Shown here piece by piece: positions 42,469 through 50,515 of a DNA stretch of 64,000 nt (within the stretch, counting starts at the first letter, position 1; each line of letters begins with the position of its first letter). Location: assembly GCF_004134775.1 (NCBI RefSeq), contig NZ_SDOZ01000002.1:966005-1030004 (forward strand), written 5' to 3'. The notes below the pieces were generated by a model. That model was not told where the DNA came from. It saw only the letters and a list, made by a program, of their open reading frames with translations, and searched no databases. Source of the DNA: Candidatus Borkfalkia ceftriaxoniphila (lineage in GTDB: Bacteria; Bacillota; Clostridia; Christensenellales; Borkfalkiaceae). A program made the translations under genes and the position numbers.

Positions 42469-44241
42469 ATGGGAATGACCAACAACAAGAAGGTTTTGCA
42501 GTTTATCGACGAGAGCGCGGCGCTTTGTCAGCCCGACAAGATCGTCTGGATAGACGGCAGCAAAGAGCAGATCGAAAATTTGCGCGCGGAGGCTTGCTCC
42601 ACGGGCGAAATGATCAGGCTCAACGAGGATCTTCTCCCCGAATGCTTTCTCCACAGAACCGCCGTCAACGACGTTGCGCGCGTAGAGGACAGAACGTTTA
42701 TCTGCTGCAAAAACAAGGAAGACGCCGGCCCCATCAACAACTGGATGGATCCTGCGGCCGCCTATAAAATGGCGGGCGAGATCTTCAAAGGCGCCATGAA
42801 GGGCAGAACCATGTACGTTATACCCTATTCCATGGGCATCGTGGGCAGCGAATTCGCCAAATGCGGCATCGAACTCACGGACAGCATCTACGTCGTACTG
42901 AACATGACCATCATGACCAGAGTGGGCAAAAACGTTCTGGAAGCCATGGGCGAGAACGGCGATTTCGTCAAAGGCCTGCACGCGAGAGCGGATATCGACG
43001 AAAGCAAACGCTACATTCTGCATTTCCCCGAGGATAACACCATCTGGTCGGTCAATTCCGGCTACGGCGGCAACGTGCTTTTGGGCAAAAAGTGCTTTGC
43101 GCTGCGCATCGCGTCCTATTTGGGCAAGAACGAGGGCTGGATGGCGGAACATATGCTTATTTTAGGGTTCGAAAAACCCGACGGCGAAGTGAAATACATC
43201 GCGGCGGCGTTCCCTTCCGCCTGCGGCAAGACCAACCTCGCCATGCTCATTCCCCCCGAAAGTTATCGCAAGAAAGGCTATAAGATCTGGTGCGTGGGCG
43301 ACGATATCGCGTGGATCCGCGTGGGCGCGGACGGCAGACTGTGGGCGATGAACCCCGAAAACGGTTTCTTCGGCGTGGCGCCCGGCACCAACGCGAAGTC
43401 CAATCCCAACGCTCTGGAATCCACCAAAAAGGGCACGATCTTCACCAACGTCGTGCACAACCTCGAAAACAATACCGTGTGGTGGGAAGGGCTGGATAAA
43501 AATCCTCCCAAGGACGCCATCGACTGGAAGGGCAATCCCTGGACGGAGAAAGAGCAGGCGGAAGGCGTCAAGGGCGCGCATCCCAACTCCCGTTTCACCG
43601 CTCCCGCGCGCAACTGCCCCTGCATCAGCAAGGAATTCGATAATCCCAAGGGCGTGCCCCTGTCCGCCATCGTGTTCGGCGGCAGACGCGCCAAGACCGC
43701 TCCGCTGGTGTATCAGTCCAAGGATTGGAACAACGGCGTGTTCGTAGGCTCCATCATGGCGTCGGAAACGACCGCCGCGGCTACGGGCGCGGTCGGCGTC
43801 GTGCGCCGCGACCCTATGGCGATGCGTCCGTTCGCGGGCTATCACATGGGTGACTACTTCAAACATTGGATCGAGATGGGCAAAAAGGTCAAAAACCAGC
43901 CTAAGATCTTTAACGTCAACTGGTTCCGCCTCGACGACGACGGCAAATTCCTGTGGCCCGGATTCGGTGAGAATATGCGCGTGCTCGAATGGATCATCAA
44001 GCGCTGCGAGGGCGAAGTGGACGCGGTGGAAACGCCCATCGGCTACGTGCCCAAGGCCGAGGACATCAACCTCGATGGCACCGACGTGACCAAAGAAACG
44101 CTCGAAGAGATCCTCACGGTCGACAAAGAGACCTGGGCGAAGGAAGCGGAAGGCATCGAAGAGTTCTACAAGCAGTTCGGCGACCGCCTGCCTGCGGAAC
44201 TTTCCAAGGAGCTTTCCGATCTGAAAGCGAGATTGAAATAA
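42469..44241 (+). CDS. pckG: Phosphoenolpyruvate carboxykinase (GTP type)
   Basis: Interconverts oxaloacetate plus GTP and phosphoenolpyruvate plus CO2 plus GDP; in gut anaerobes it often runs in the carboxylating direction. The 590 residues (from ATG 42469, AAAAGGAG 8 nt upstream; the TTG at 42448 is rejected) match the GTP family length. Motifs: the substrate-binding YGGN-VLLGKKC segment, P-loop FPSACGKTN (about residue 250), the metal/kinase-2 GDDIAW (about 280) and the guanine-site region FNVNWFR. It has its own promoter and a strong terminator, so it is a single-gene unit. Confidence 0.96.
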   Translation: MGMTNNKKVLQFIDESAALCQPDKIVWIDGSKEQIENLRAEACSTGEMIRLNEDLLPECFLHRTAVNDVARVEDRTFICCKNKEDAGPINNWMDPAAAYKMAGEIFKGAMKGRTMYVIPYSMGIVGSEFAKCGIELTDSIYVVLNMTIMTRVGKNVLEAMGENGDFVKGLHARADIDESKRYILHFPEDNTIWSVNSGYGGNVLLGKKCFALRIASYLGKNEGWMAEHMLILGFEKPDGEVKYIAAAFPSACGKTNLAMLIPPESYRKKGYKIWCVGDDIAWIRVGADGRLWAMNPENGFFGVAPGTNAKSNPNALESTKKGTIFTNVVHNLENNTVWWEGLDKNPPKDAIDWKGNPWTEKEQAEGVKGAHPNSRFTAPARNCPCISKEFDNPKGVPLSAIVFGGRRAKTAPLVYQSKDWNNGVFVGSIMASETTAAATGAVGVVRRDPMAMRPFAGYHMGDYFKHWIEMGKKVKNQPKIFNVNWFRLDDDGKFLWPGFGENMRVLEWIIKRCEGEVDAVETPIGYVPKAEDINLDGTDVTKETLEEILTVDKETWAKEAEGIEEFYKQFGDRLPAELSKELSDLKARLK

Positions 44242-44251
44242 TTTATAATAC

Positions 44252-44285
44252 AGCCGCGCGGCGATCGCCGCGCGGCTCTTTTTAT
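44252..44285 (+). terminator. Terminator after pckG
   Basis: A self-complementary 26-bp GC stretch (AGCCGCGCGGCG and its complement) followed by CTTTTT. Confidence 0.85.
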
Positions 44286-44293
44286 AAAAACGC

Positions 44294-44322
44294 TCGACAA
44301 ACGGGGCGGGGTAGGATATAAT
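44294..44322 (+). promoter_or_regulatory. Promoter of the 44364 gene
   Basis: TCGACA (44294-44299), 17 nt, TATAAT (44317-44322). Confidence 0.65.
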
Positions 44323-44363
44323 AGAGAAAATACGAAAAAAACCGTTGGTATCAGGAGAGAGAT

Positions 44364-45839
44364 ATGATTGAAAAGAAAGGGCTGTTTTACGAATTCGAAT
44401 ATTATCTGCTGCCCGACGACGTTTCGAGCGTTGCCGAACTGGAAGAAAAATACGGTCACCGCGCGTTCGAAACGGTGCGTTACGAGCAGAAAACGTGCAT
44501 GGCGCCCTACGTCACGGGCGAGAGCGAAAGGATAGAAACCATCTCGGTGAGCGATTATTCGCTCGCCTTCGACGCGACGCTCTTCGTGCTTCCGCAAAAG
44601 GAATACGATGCGAAACTGCGCGAAAATATCGCCAAAACGTGCCCGTCCTGCCATTATTATACGGACGACGGCGACGAGGATATTTCCACGCATTACGACG
44701 AGATCTCCTACGACAACGTATGCTACCGCCATTCCATCGACGGGGAGTTTCCCTATTTCGCCCGCGCGGCGTTTTTTTGGGAAAAGTTCGCGGCGGCGCG
44801 CGGGAAACTTGAAAAACTGCTCGATAAGGGAAAGGTCAAGGCGGCGAAAAAACTGTTCGAAACGATCAAGGCGGGCGCGGTCATCAGCGATTCGTTTCTA
44901 TTTAAAAAGGGGGACGTGTACACGGTGTGCTTTGTGGGCGCGCGCGAGGACGTGTACAGCGTGATGGTGGACGCGGTGCTGCAATGCAGAACCGACGACA
45001 TCCCCGATACGTGGGAATTCTATCCCTATCTCAAAAAGGGCGTCTTTACATACAATAAAAAAGAAACGGGGTTCGACATGAAAAAAACGCCGCCTCTCTT
45101 TTCCGTCAAGGAAGAGGACGGCTGGTTCCGCCTGCATTTCGCCGCGCCCGAACGGTATTCGAAAAAGCGCGCCTGGATGTATAAGGAAGCGGCGTACCTG
45201 TACCTGTGCGAGCAGATGGGCGAGGATCTGATGCTGTTCTTTACCAACGAGCGCGGCGACGCGGAAAAGGGCGAGCCGCTCATCAGTGCGGAAGCGGTCT
45301 GCCGTATGTTCGAAAGCCGCGTGACGGATGAAATCAAAGAACAGTACCCCGAATCGCTCTATCGCCCGATCGCGCGCATGGACGGGCAGAACGCGCCGGG
45401 GAAGGATCTTCCTTTCCGCGGCGATACGCAGTATTTCACGACCGCGGCGCCCTCGATCTCCATACCCTCGCTGAGCGGCGAACAGTCGCTTTTGCACGAG
45501 GAATACGGCTTTACGTTCGGCTATCTGTACGTCGGCGGGCTGGACTTCGACAACGATACGGAAAACGCGGAAAAAGTCATGGCTACGCTCGCGCATTATA
45601 TGTCGGGAGGCAAAAAGAAAAACTCCGTTTCGGCGGCTTCTACGGGCGCGACCTATTACACGTCCGGGTTCAGTCTGGAATTTTTGATGCTGGACGGGCA
45701 CAGCCTGTACGAAAAATTCCGTCTGCTCGCGCCCGTTCTCAAAAAGTTCGGGGCAAGACTCGTGGTGCTCAAAGGCGGGCGGCCGCTCGTCTACGATTGC
45801 GAGAACGGGCCCAGGATCGCGAGCGAAACGCTCTCGTGA
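44364..45839 (+). CDS. Hypothetical cytoplasmic protein
   Basis: A 491-residue protein without signal peptide or membrane segment. It contains a CPSCHYY motif (about residue 94), alternating strands and helices rich in Tyr, Glu and Asp, and a C-terminal half with GYLYVGGLDFDNDTENAEKVMATLAHYMS and LRLLAPVLKKFGARLVVLKGG-like segments. I do not recognise the family. It has its own promoter and GGAGAG ribosome binding site and is followed by the rplM promoter 60 nt later. Confidence 0.65.
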   Translation: MIEKKGLFYEFEYYLLPDDVSSVAELEEKYGHRAFETVRYEQKTCMAPYVTGESERIETISVSDYSLAFDATLFVLPQKEYDAKLRENIAKTCPSCHYYTDDGDEDISTHYDEISYDNVCYRHSIDGEFPYFARAAFFWEKFAAARGKLEKLLDKGKVKAAKKLFETIKAGAVISDSFLFKKGDVYTVCFVGAREDVYSVMVDAVLQCRTDDIPDTWEFYPYLKKGVFTYNKKETGFDMKKTPPLFSVKEEDGWFRLHFAAPERYSKKRAWMYKEAAYLYLCEQMGEDLMLFFTNERGDAEKGEPLISAEAVCRMFESRVTDEIKEQYPESLYRPIARMDGQNAPGKDLPFRGDTQYFTTAAPSISIPSLSGEQSLLHEEYGFTFGYLYVGGLDFDNDTENAEKVMATLAHYMSGGKKKNSVSAASTGATYYTSGFSLEFLMLDGHSLYEKFRLLAPVLKKFGARLVVLKGGRPLVYDCENGPRIASETLS

Positions 45840-45896
45840 CGGAAAAAATATTTATAATTTTTTTAAAAAAAAAGAGGTTTTCCCGATCAAAACCGC

Positions 45897-45925
45897 TTGA
45901 CAGTATTTTGTATATAGGCTAAAAT
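45897..45925 (+). promoter_or_regulatory. rplM-rpsI promoter
   Basis: TTGACA (45897-45902), 17 nt, TAAAAT (45920-45925). Confidence 0.85.
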
Positions 45926-45931
45926 TTATGG

Positions 45932-46050
45932 GTAGCAAACGGCGAACGGGATTCGCACCGCAGTTTTTTGAGCCGGAACCGCGGGGCGCTTTCAAAGCGC
46001 CGGAACCTTTCGGGTATGTAAAGATTTATAACGCAAAATATACACAAATT
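45932..46050 (+). promoter_or_regulatory. Structured 5' leader of rplM (probable L13 leader)
   Basis: The 130-nt leader contains GC-rich inverted repeats, including GGCGCTT / AAGCGCC with a 3-nt loop (about 45986-46002). Firmicutes rplM-rpsI messages often carry an autoregulatory L13 leader in this position. I infer the assignment from position and structure, not from a confirmed consensus match. The reading frame open through it has no start signal. Confidence 0.5.
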
Positions 46051-46065
46051 AAGGAGAACAACATA

Positions 46066-46497
46066 ATGAAAACCTACATGGCCAATGCCCAAACGGTAGA
46101 GAGAAAATGGTATGTTGTGGACGCGGCGGGCGTGCCTTTGGGCCGTCTTGCTTCCAAAGTCGCGGCAATTCTTCGCGGCAAAAACAAACCTACTTTTACT
46201 CCCCACGTGGATTGCGGCGATTTCGTCATCGTCATCAACAGCGACAAGGCTGTTCTCACAGGTAAAAAACTGGACGACAAATTTTACAGATATCATACGG
46301 GCTACATCGGCGGCTTGAAAGAGATCCCTTACCGCAAAATGATGGCGGAAAAGAGCGATTTAGCCGTGTACGAAGCGGTCAAGGGTATGCTTCCCAAAAA
46401 CTCTCTGGGCAGAAAAATGCTCAAAAAACTGCGGGTGTACAAAAATGCGGAACACAACCACGAAGCGCAGAAACCCGAAGAACTTAAATTATTTTAG
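46066..46497 (+). CDS. rplM: 50S ribosomal protein L13
   Basis: A 143-residue ribosomal protein (normal length). Family sequence is clear: [20 protein letters not shown] near the start, [18 protein letters not shown], then [10 protein letters not shown] and the [18 protein letters not shown] region. The ATG at 46066 with AAGGAG upstream is used; upstream open frame is leader RNA. It is 15 nt before rpsI in the universal rplM-rpsI pair. Confidence 0.98.
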   Translation: MKTYMANAQTVERKWYVVDAAGVPLGRLASKVAAILRGKNKPTFTPHVDCGDFVIVINSDKAVLTGKKLDDKFYRYHTGYIGGLKEIPYRKMMAEKSDLAVYEAVKGMLPKNSLGRKMLKKLRVYKNAEHNHEAQKPEELKLF

Positions 46498-46512
46498 TGA
46501 GGTAAAGGTAGC

Positions 46513-46926
46513 ATGGCAAAAGCGAATTTAAAAAAGAAATTGCAGTTCTGGGGAACGGGCAGAAGAAAAAAAGCTATCGCACGCGTCCGCCTCATTCCCG
46601 CAGGCAGCGGTAATATCGTCATCAACGACAGAAGTTTGGAAGATTATTTCCCGCAGGGCACCTTGCAGTATATCGTCAAGCAGCCCATCGTTCTGACCTC
46701 CACCGAGAGCGCGTACGACATCGTCGTCAACGTGTGCGGCGGCGGCTTTACGGGACAGGCGGGCGCCATCCGCCACGGCATTTCCCGCGCGCTCATCCAG
46801 GCGCAGCCCGAACTTCGCCCCGCGCTGAAAAAAGAGGGCTTCCTTACCAGAGACCCCCGCGCAAAAGAAAGAAAGAAGTACGGCTTGAAAAAGGCGAGAA
46901 GAGCGCCTCAGTTCTCCAAGAGATAA
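46513..46926 (+). CDS. rpsI: 30S ribosomal protein S9
   Basis: A 137-residue ribosomal protein. Family marks: [22 protein letters not shown] at the start, [19 protein letters not shown] in the middle and the basic C-terminal end [11 protein letters not shown] that reaches the P-site tRNA. GAGGTAAAGG precedes the ATG. It is followed by a terminator at 46953-46985. Confidence 0.98.
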   Translation: MAKANLKKKLQFWGTGRRKKAIARVRLIPAGSGNIVINDRSLEDYFPQGTLQYIVKQPIVLTSTESAYDIVVNVCGGGFTGQAGAIRHGISRALIQAQPELRPALKKEGFLTRDPRAKERKKYGLKKARRAPQFSKR

Positions 46927-46952
46927 CAGCCGAAATTCATATCGCAGTATCC

Positions 46953-46985
46953 GAATACCGATTGTTTGCGCAATCGGTATTCTTT
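46953..46985 (+). terminator. Terminator after rpsI
   Basis: A 12-bp stem GAATACCGATTG / CAATCGGTATTC with a 6-nt loop followed by a short T-rich tract. Confidence 0.7.
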
Positions 46986-47214
46986 ATCTCGGCGGCTTGC
47001 GGCTGTCGATGCGCCGCGAGATCATATCGTGGCGTTCCAGCACGCTGAGCATCTTGTTCATGCGTTCCTCGCCGGTAAAAATGCCCGCGCGTTCGGCGGG
47101 CGCTGGTGCGGGCGGGGCGGGCGCGCTTTCCTCTTCTTTTTTCGCCGTTTCGCCTTTTTCTTCCGCAAGATTGCCCAACGCGGATAAAATATTGAAGATT
47201 CCGAATTTTTCCAC
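46984..47214 (-). CDS. Small hypothetical protein with Pro/Ala-rich linker
   Basis: Read leftward from GTG 47214, chosen because GGAGGAG lies 9 nt upstream; an upstream GTG at 47244 has no such site. The 76-residue product starts with a short amphipathic helix (EKFGIFNILSALGNLAEE), then a Glu/Ala/Pro-rich linker, then a C-terminal helix (RMNKMLSVLERHDMISRRI). No family recognised. It is convergent with rpsI and divergent from the lipoprotein gene at 47352. It could be a small regulatory or scaffold peptide. Confidence 0.5.
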   Translation of the reverse strand: MEKFGIFNILSALGNLAEEKGETAKKEEESAPAPPAPAPAERAGIFTGEERMNKMLSVLERHDMISRRIDSRKPPR

Positions 47215-47264
47215 CTTTTTTTGCTCCTCCGTGAAATTTTTCACGCAAATTTAATATTTTTTAA

Positions 47265-47293
47265 TTGATTAAAACACCGTTTTGGTATATAAT
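47265..47293 (+). promoter_or_regulatory. Promoter of the 47352 lipoprotein gene
   Basis: TTGATT (47265-47270), 17 nt, TATAAT (47288-47293). Confidence 0.75.
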
Positions 47294-47351
47294 AGAAAAG
47301 TATATTGTTCGGATAAACGAAAATACTCATCATCAAAGGAGTCAGACTTTT

Positions 47352-49370
47352 ATGCGTAAAAGCGTCAAAAAGTTCGCGATCGTATTTCTCGCCCTCGTCA
47401 TGGTTCTCGCCGTGTTCGCGGGTTGCGGCGGCGACTTTTCTTCTAAACCGCTCGACGGCTATTCCTCTTCGGGAGAAGTCACGTCCAACGGCGGATTTGT
47501 CGTCCAGAAGGGCGAATGGATCTACTTTATCAACGGCAGCGAAGAATACACCGCCGATAATACTTTCAATAAGGTGCAGAAGGGCTCTTTGATGCGCATC
47601 AAGGAAAGCGACCTCGCCGCAGGTAATTACGACAAGACCGACGTGGTCGTGCCGCTTTTGATGGTTTCGCAGGATTACACCTCGGGCCTGTATATTTACG
47701 GCGACTACGTGTATTACGCCACGCCTACGTCCACCAAGAATAAGGACGGCAAGGTGGAAAATTCCTATCTCGATTTCAAACGCTCCAAACTCGACGGCTC
47801 CTCGACCATGCGCGACTACTATTTCCGTATCAGCGACAACACCACCGTATACCGCTATGTGGAAGTGGAAGGCACCGTCTACTGTCTGTACGTGGATTCG
47901 GGCGAAAAGGAAATTCATTCCTATAACACCGCCACGAACGAAAATACCGTACTGGCGGCTGGTTACGAATCCTACGTATTCGATGCGAGCGACGTGACCA
48001 ATCCCAACGTGTATTACACCATGCCCGTCGAAAAGAAAGTCGGCTACAAAAAGGGAAGCACCAATCAGGAAAAGTACAAGCAGGTCTACACCGTCAACGC
48101 GGCGACGACGAAAAGCCCTTACGAGATCGACCTTGCGGCGGATTACACCGATAAGGACAGCGGCGAAGTGATGGAGTACGTCAATCTCGGCACGCTCGTG
48201 TTCGACGGCATCGGCAAACTCGATACGCCCACCGTGTTCAACGTCGATGGGAATGACGGCGCGTCCGACAAGGGCTATACCTATTCGCTTATAAAGTATG
48301 AAAACGGGGGCTTGTATTATACCAGAACGGACGCGACCGCGTCGGGAAGTTCCGTCGGCGACGGCGGCGCCCTGTATTACATCGCGGACGGCGACGTCAA
48401 GGCTGCCGACTGGAATGCCGTAAAAGGCAACGACAGCGACAAAAACGTGCAACTTGCCGCCAACACGACGACCGCGGGCGCGAGTTCCATGTTCTATATC
48501 GAAGAGGGCGCTCATTATTATATGTATGTCAAAGACAATGCAATCGTGCGTGTCAAAGTGGGCGATTCTTCCAACGCTTTTGCCGAGGAGACCGTCTACG
48601 TCGCCTATAACGCGACGGGCGCGACGCTCTTGTACCGCGACGGCAACTACGTGTATTATTCCACGTCGGGCACGAACGGCAACGCGCTCAACCGCGTGAT
48701 ATACAACGGCGATCCCGAAGACTACAACGCCATGCTTGCAGGCGAAGACGTCATCAAACCCGCAAAGTATCTCGACGTCGATTACAATTCTTCCTGGTAT
48801 AAGCCCGAGATCGTGAGCGGTTTCGTGTTCTTCGCCAACGCGTCTACCTACGGCTACAACTATGTGTACGTGTTCAAGAACCCCGAAACCAACGCGGCTC
48901 TGGAAGAGATCAACGATAAACTCGAAAAGGTGAACGACGTATTCGAGGATATCGCCGTCAAATTCAGCGATATCTCCAACGCGGCGAAATACTATTATTA
49001 TACGGGCGACAACGCGACTATCTACACTGAAGACTATAAAGACGAGTACAAGGAAGACGCGCTCGTCATATACGAACAATTCGTAAAGTGCGAGAAAGGC
49101 GTGTACGCGACCGACGAACTCAAGGACGGCGACAAAGCGTTCAACGTGGAAACGTACTTCTATAACCGTATCGGCGTTATGAAAGAGGACGACGTGGACG
49201 CGCGTGACGAAGCGCTCAAATCCGCGCTGCTCGTCAAGGAAGCGGACGAAGACGAGAGCACGGGCTGGAAAACGTGGCAGTACGTTGCGCTTTGGGTGCC
49301 CGTCGGAGTAGTCGTATTGGCGGCGGCGATCGTAGTGCCCATCGTGATCGTGCGCAAAAAGAGAAGATAA
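47352..49370 (+). CDS. Large surface lipoprotein with a C-terminal membrane helix
   Basis: A 672-residue exported protein. Signal MRKSVKKFAIVFLALVMVLAVFAGC gives a lipobox VFAGC with Cys about residue 25. The long ectodomain is rich in Tyr, Asp and short strands with repeated YVYYxT- and GDYVYYA-like segments (DGNYVYYST, YIYGDYVYYATPT), suggesting a propeller of the DUF5050 kind. A helix near 515-545 follows, and the end (about 640-665) is a membrane helix followed by RKKRR. Both an N-terminal lipid and a C-terminal anchor is unusual. ATG 47352 has AAAGGAG upstream. Function unknown. Confidence 0.75.
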   Translation: MRKSVKKFAIVFLALVMVLAVFAGCGGDFSSKPLDGYSSSGEVTSNGGFVVQKGEWIYFINGSEEYTADNTFNKVQKGSLMRIKESDLAAGNYDKTDVVVPLLMVSQDYTSGLYIYGDYVYYATPTSTKNKDGKVENSYLDFKRSKLDGSSTMRDYYFRISDNTTVYRYVEVEGTVYCLYVDSGEKEIHSYNTATNENTVLAAGYESYVFDASDVTNPNVYYTMPVEKKVGYKKGSTNQEKYKQVYTVNAATTKSPYEIDLAADYTDKDSGEVMEYVNLGTLVFDGIGKLDTPTVFNVDGNDGASDKGYTYSLIKYENGGLYYTRTDATASGSSVGDGGALYYIADGDVKAADWNAVKGNDSDKNVQLAANTTTAGASSMFYIEEGAHYYMYVKDNAIVRVKVGDSSNAFAEETVYVAYNATGATLLYRDGNYVYYSTSGTNGNALNRVIYNGDPEDYNAMLAGEDVIKPAKYLDVDYNSSWYKPEIVSGFVFFANASTYGYNYVYVFKNPETNAALEEINDKLEKVNDVFEDIAVKFSDISNAAKYYYYTGDNATIYTEDYKDEYKEDALVIYEQFVKCEKGVYATDELKDGDKAFNVETYFYNRIGVMKEDDVDARDEALKSALLVKEADEDESTGWKTWQYVALWVPVGVVVLAAAIVVPIVIVRKKRR

Positions 49371-49380
49371 AAAACCGAAA

Positions 49381-49404
49381 AAGACGGCGAAAGCCGTCTT
49401 TTTT
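49381..49404 (+). terminator. Terminator after the 47352 gene
   Basis: Stem AAGACGGC / GCCGTCTT with a GAAA tetraloop and a T6 tract. Confidence 0.85.
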
Positions 49405-49597
49405 CATGCAAAAAAAATTTCCGCGAATAAATTTCAGAAAAACCGAAAAAATATTAAAAAAACAGTTTACAAATTCATTTTTTATTGCTAAAATACAGCG
49501 TAGTTAATCCGCGGCGGAATTTACTGTAACGAACCGCAGAAAAATACATACAATGTAACTGTAACCGAATTCACTTTCAGCAAGGGGGTTAAAACAA

Positions 49598-50092
49598 ATG
49601 GTAAAATATATTAAATGTCCGAGATGCGAACTCAACTATATCGACTCGGAAAAACAGGAATACTGCGACGTCTGCCTCGCGGAATTGCAGGGCAGTAAAT
49701 TGAAATTCGCCGACCTCGACGAGGACGACGATCTCGAAAAGACGGAACTCTGCCCCGTCTGCGGCGTGAATTATATGCGCTTGAGCGATAAGATGTGCGA
49801 CGAATGCAGGAAAAATAGCGAGTATGAGGAAGACGAGATCTTAGAGCCCGACGAGGACGATGAGTGGCGCAATTACCTCGACGACGATGCGGAGGATCTC
49901 GTGCTCGAAGAAGAGCCTTTGGGTCTGCCGGTCGAACTTGCCGCCGAATTCGAGGACGATTTCGACGACGAGGAGATAGAAACGGAACCCGAAGAGATCG
50001 CCGACGATTTCGACGATCTGGATTTTTCCGACGACGATCTGGACGATTTCGACGACGATGACGATGAGTCCGACGAAGAGGACGATTTTTAA
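49598..50092 (+). CDS. Double zinc-ribbon protein with very acidic tail
   Basis: A 164-residue protein. Two CxxC pairs form a first zinc site (CPRC residues 8-11 and CDVC 23-26); a second site uses CPVC (about 52-55) and CDEC (about 67-70). From about residue 75 on the chain is nearly all Asp/Glu, ending DDDDDESDEEDDF. Zinc ribbons plus an acidic tail suggest binding to a basic or nucleic-acid-linked partner such as RNA polymerase or ribosome components, but no function is known to me. AAGGGGGT precedes the ATG. Its terminator is shared with veg. Confidence 0.7.
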   Translation: MVKYIKCPRCELNYIDSEKQEYCDVCLAELQGSKLKFADLDEDDDLEKTELCPVCGVNYMRLSDKMCDECRKNSEYEEDEILEPDEDDEWRNYLDDDAEDLVLEEEPLGLPVELAAEFEDDFDDEEIETEPEEIADDFDDLDFSDDDLDDFDDDDDESDEEDDF

Positions 50093-50100
50093 ATAAATAA

Positions 50101-50137
50101 AACACCGCCGTGCGAGAAGCACGGCGGTGTTTTTTCT
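50101..50137. terminator. Bidirectional terminator between the zinc-ribbon gene and veg
   Basis: A 13-bp stem AACACCGCCGTGC / GCACGGCGGTGTT with a 5-nt loop, flanked by A-rich and T-rich tracts. Confidence 0.85.
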
Positions 50138-50380
50138 TTAATGGTGCGGTTTGATCCGTACGCTGCCGCAGAGGATCTCCGAATAGGAATAGGCTGTCTT
50201 GCCTCTGTAATTTTTATCGTGGGGCGCCACGGTGAACAGCGCGGGATACACGCCCGAGAGCCTGCCCGTAAATTGTACGATCTTATTGCGCCCGAGGTTG
50301 ACGCGCACGTCCACGTCCGTATCGTAAAAGGAGCGGATGTTGTCTTTAATCGCTTGTAAGTTCTGTGTCGGCTTAATCAT
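50138..50380 (-). CDS. veg: Veg protein (DUF1021)
   Basis: An 80-residue SH3-like protein of the Veg family; B. subtilis Veg stimulates biofilm formation and is produced abundantly. The family pattern is visible: IRSFYDTDVDVRVNLGRNKI, then GRLSGVYPALFTV and the closing YSYSEILCGSVRI. The start MIKPTQNL at 50380 fits homologue length; the longer frame to 50542 would overlap the divergent promoter region. Its place near ispE (veg ... ispE) is conserved in Firmicutes. Confidence 0.85.
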   Translation of the reverse strand: MIKPTQNLQAIKDNIRSFYDTDVDVRVNLGRNKIVQFTGRLSGVYPALFTVAPHDKNYRGKTAYSYSEILCGSVRIKPHH

Positions 50381-50515
50381 GACCGAATTATTTCCCTTTG
50401 CCGCGCTTTTTATGCGCATCGGACAAAAGCCGACAAAATTTTTCTTTTGCGCGGCGCATAACCCGTGTTTTTGCCTCATAGAATAGCAATGACATAAAAT
50501 TGAGGAGTGAAGAAA

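Noticed and set aside
47241..49079. 612-codon minus-strand ORF
   Set aside because: Complement of the surface lipoprotein gene, which has a signal peptide, promoter and terminator; the antisense frame has none.
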